Origin: Mycolicibacterium litorale
GTDB taxonomy: Bacteria; Actinomycetota; Actinomycetes; Mycobacteriales; Mycobacteriaceae
Assembly (NCBI RefSeq): GCF_014218295.1
Contig: NZ_AP023287.1
Location: forward strand, 4,402,001 to 4,466,000
Direction: 5' to 3'
Length of the DNA stretch: 64,000 bases
Shown here: positions 62,721 to 64,000 of the stretch, one piece after another
Numbering within the stretch: the stretch's first letter is position 1
Layout of the letters: each line of letters starts with the position of its first letter
Program-made: the position numbers and the translations under genes
Notes under the pieces: model-generated
What the model saw: the letters and a program-made list of their open reading frames with translations, nothing else
Database searches by the model: none
Told to the model about the DNA's origin: nothing

Positions 62721-63944
62721 ATGCCGTTGGACACCGGTCAGGTCTTCGCGGGCTACACCATCGTCCGGCTGGTGGGCACCGGCGGCATGGGTGAGGTCTA
62801 TCTGGCGCAGCATCCGCGCCTGCCGCGACAGGATGCGCTCAAGGTGCTGCCCGCGTCGTTCTCCGCCGACGACGAGTACCGGCACAGGTTCAGCCGCGAA
62901 GCCGATCTGGCCGCGGCGCTGTGGCATCCGCACATCGTCGGCGTCCACGACCGCGGCGAATACGACGGCCGCCTGTGGATCTCGATGGATTTCGTCGACG
63001 GTCACGATGCCGCCCGGTTGCTCGTCGACAGGTATCCGAACGGGATGCCCGCCGCCGACGTCATCGAGATCGTCACCGCGGTCGCCGACGCCCTCGACTA
63101 CGCCCATCAGCGCCAACTGCTGCACCGCGACGTCAAGCCGGCCAACATCCTCATCACCGGCCAGGACCGGGCCCGTCGGCGAATCCTGCTCGCGGACTTC
63201 GGCATCGCCCGCCACGCCGAGGACAACACCGGCCTGACGTCGTCCAACATCGCCGTCGGGTCGATGAGCTACAGCGCGCCCGAACAGCTGATGGGTCACG
63301 CCATCGACGGCCGGGCCGATCAGTACTCGCTGGCCGCGACGGCGTACCGGTTGTTCACCGGCAGCCCGCCGTTCCCGCACAGCAATCCGGCGGTGATCAT
63401 CAGCCACCACCTCAACACCCCGCCGCCCCGGCTCGGCGACACCAGGCCGGAGCTGTCGATGTTCGACGCGGCGATGGCGCGCGCGCTGGCCAAGGATCCC
63501 GCCGCGCGGTTCTTCACCTGCCATGACTTCGCCGCCGCGCTGGCCGAGGCGACCGACGTGCGGGCGGCGCCGCAGCCGCCGATCGGCGCGCCGGTCGGCC
63601 CGCCACCGGGCGTCTCCTATCCCGGGCCGCCGATCACCGCGGCGCCGAGCGGCACGCCCCCTCCGAGCGGCCGGCAGGGTCCGCCGGTGCTGGTGTCGCC
63701 GTGGCTGCCGAGCGGCGTGGCGCCCCCCGGCACGCCGTACGGTGCGGCACCGGCCGGGCCACCCCGCCGCCGGCGCAGGGGGTTGATCGTCGCGGGCGCC
63801 ATCCTCGGGGTCATCCTGCTCGTCGCGGGGCTCGTCATGGCCGTCACGCTGAGCGGCTCCGGCGACGACACCGGCGCACCGTCCGGCCGGGTGATCACCG
63901 ACGAGGGTGTGGTGATCGGCCGGCAGACCGCGATCACAGCCTGA
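62721..63944 (+). CDS. Transmembrane Ser/Thr protein kinase
   Basis: 407 residues. Full kinase domain (about 10-275): glycine loop [10 protein letters not shown] (19-28), Lys41, catalytic HRDVKPAN with Asp137, DFG (159-161) and an APEQL activation end (186-190). A Pro/Gly-rich juxtamembrane region follows, then one membrane helix (about 358-381) and a short extracytoplasmic tail of about 25 residues without PASTA repeats. Hanks-type kinases of this build in mycobacteria regulate growth and envelope processes; which named Pkn this is cannot be decided. Confidence 0.92.
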   Translation: MPLDTGQVFAGYTIVRLVGTGGMGEVYLAQHPRLPRQDALKVLPASFSADDEYRHRFSREADLAAALWHPHIVGVHDRGEYDGRLWISMDFVDGHDAARLLVDRYPNGMPAADVIEIVTAVADALDYAHQRQLLHRDVKPANILITGQDRARRRILLADFGIARHAEDNTGLTSSNIAVGSMSYSAPEQLMGHAIDGRADQYSLAATAYRLFTGSPPFPHSNPAVIISHHLNTPPPRLGDTRPELSMFDAAMARALAKDPAARFFTCHDFAAALAEATDVRAAPQPPIGAPVGPPPGVSYPGPPITAAPSGTPPPSGRQGPPVLVSPWLPSGVAPPGTPYGAAPAGPPRRRRRGLIVAGAILGVILLVAGLVMAVTLSGSGDDTGAPSGRVITDEGVVIGRQTAITA

Positions 63945-64000
63945 GCGTCCGGTTCGGACAGTTGCGCAGGGGCGTTCGCGGGACGAAGCTTGAAAAATCG

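Overview
The window is the right-hand end of a temperate siphovirus prophage (about 1-34,450) joined to mycobacterial core chromosome (about 34,450-64,000). The host is best read as a rapid-growing Mycobacterium (Mycolicibacterium). The chromosomal gene order follows the M. tuberculosis Rv0996-Rv0958 neighbourhood as I remember it: glpR, rimJ, moeA1/glp, galU, 5-FCL, ruc, mscL, moaB2, pepD, mprB, mprA, rpmF, the fadE/acc/ech cluster, and a MoxR/VWA pair. Two tandem MspA-type porins are present, a family typical of fast growers.

Prophage. Almost every gene is on the minus strand and read right to left. From the right come tRNA-Ala(CGC), which carries the attachment site; a tyrosine integrase; a two-gene leftward unit; and the immunity switch. 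The switch has a plus-strand repressor facing a minus-strand Cro-like gene across a highly symmetric operator/promoter region. A long early operon (31.4-11.2 kb) follows, made of more than 60 tiny genes mostly coupled by 1-8 bp stop/start overlaps. It includes an antirepressor, HTH/excisionase-like proteins, a WhiB next to a protein with a WhiA-type HTH, a Rad52-like annealing protein, HNH and GIY-YIG nucleases, a cytosine-5 methyltransferase, replication proteins with a candidate origin, a lipoprotein, small membrane proteins and many Cys-rich microproteins. The late module (11.2 kb to the left edge) has two probable virion genes, HNH, TerS, TerL, portal, MuF-like protein, scaffold, capsid, connectors, tail tube, frameshifted tail chaperones and the start of the tape measure gene. 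Lysis genes and the other attachment site lie beyond position 1.

Chromosome. The glpR-rimJ-glp-galU cluster joins envelope precursor synthesis to a gephyrin-like divisome pair. A CIRCE operator precedes ruc and the following SAF-domain gene. mscL converges on the porin genes across a strong terminator. mprA-mprB-pepD-moaB2 is an envelope-stress two-component operon with its periplasmic protease. The plus-strand operon at 48.5-57.0 kb (AtuA-like, FadE13, AccD2, AccA2, FadE12, EchA7) is a branched-chain or isoprenoid acyl-CoA catabolic pathway behind a promoter with a palindromic operator. A MoxR ATPase/VWA pair and a Ser/Thr kinase close the window.

Most notable items: the symmetric immunity switch with paired TGTTCC sites inside both promoter spacers, the phage WhiB/WhiA-like pair, covarying start-associated hairpins, repeated gene-start sequences in the microgene tract, and porin paralogues with a remodelled constriction loop. 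All family assignments come from reading motifs by eye; no database search was run.
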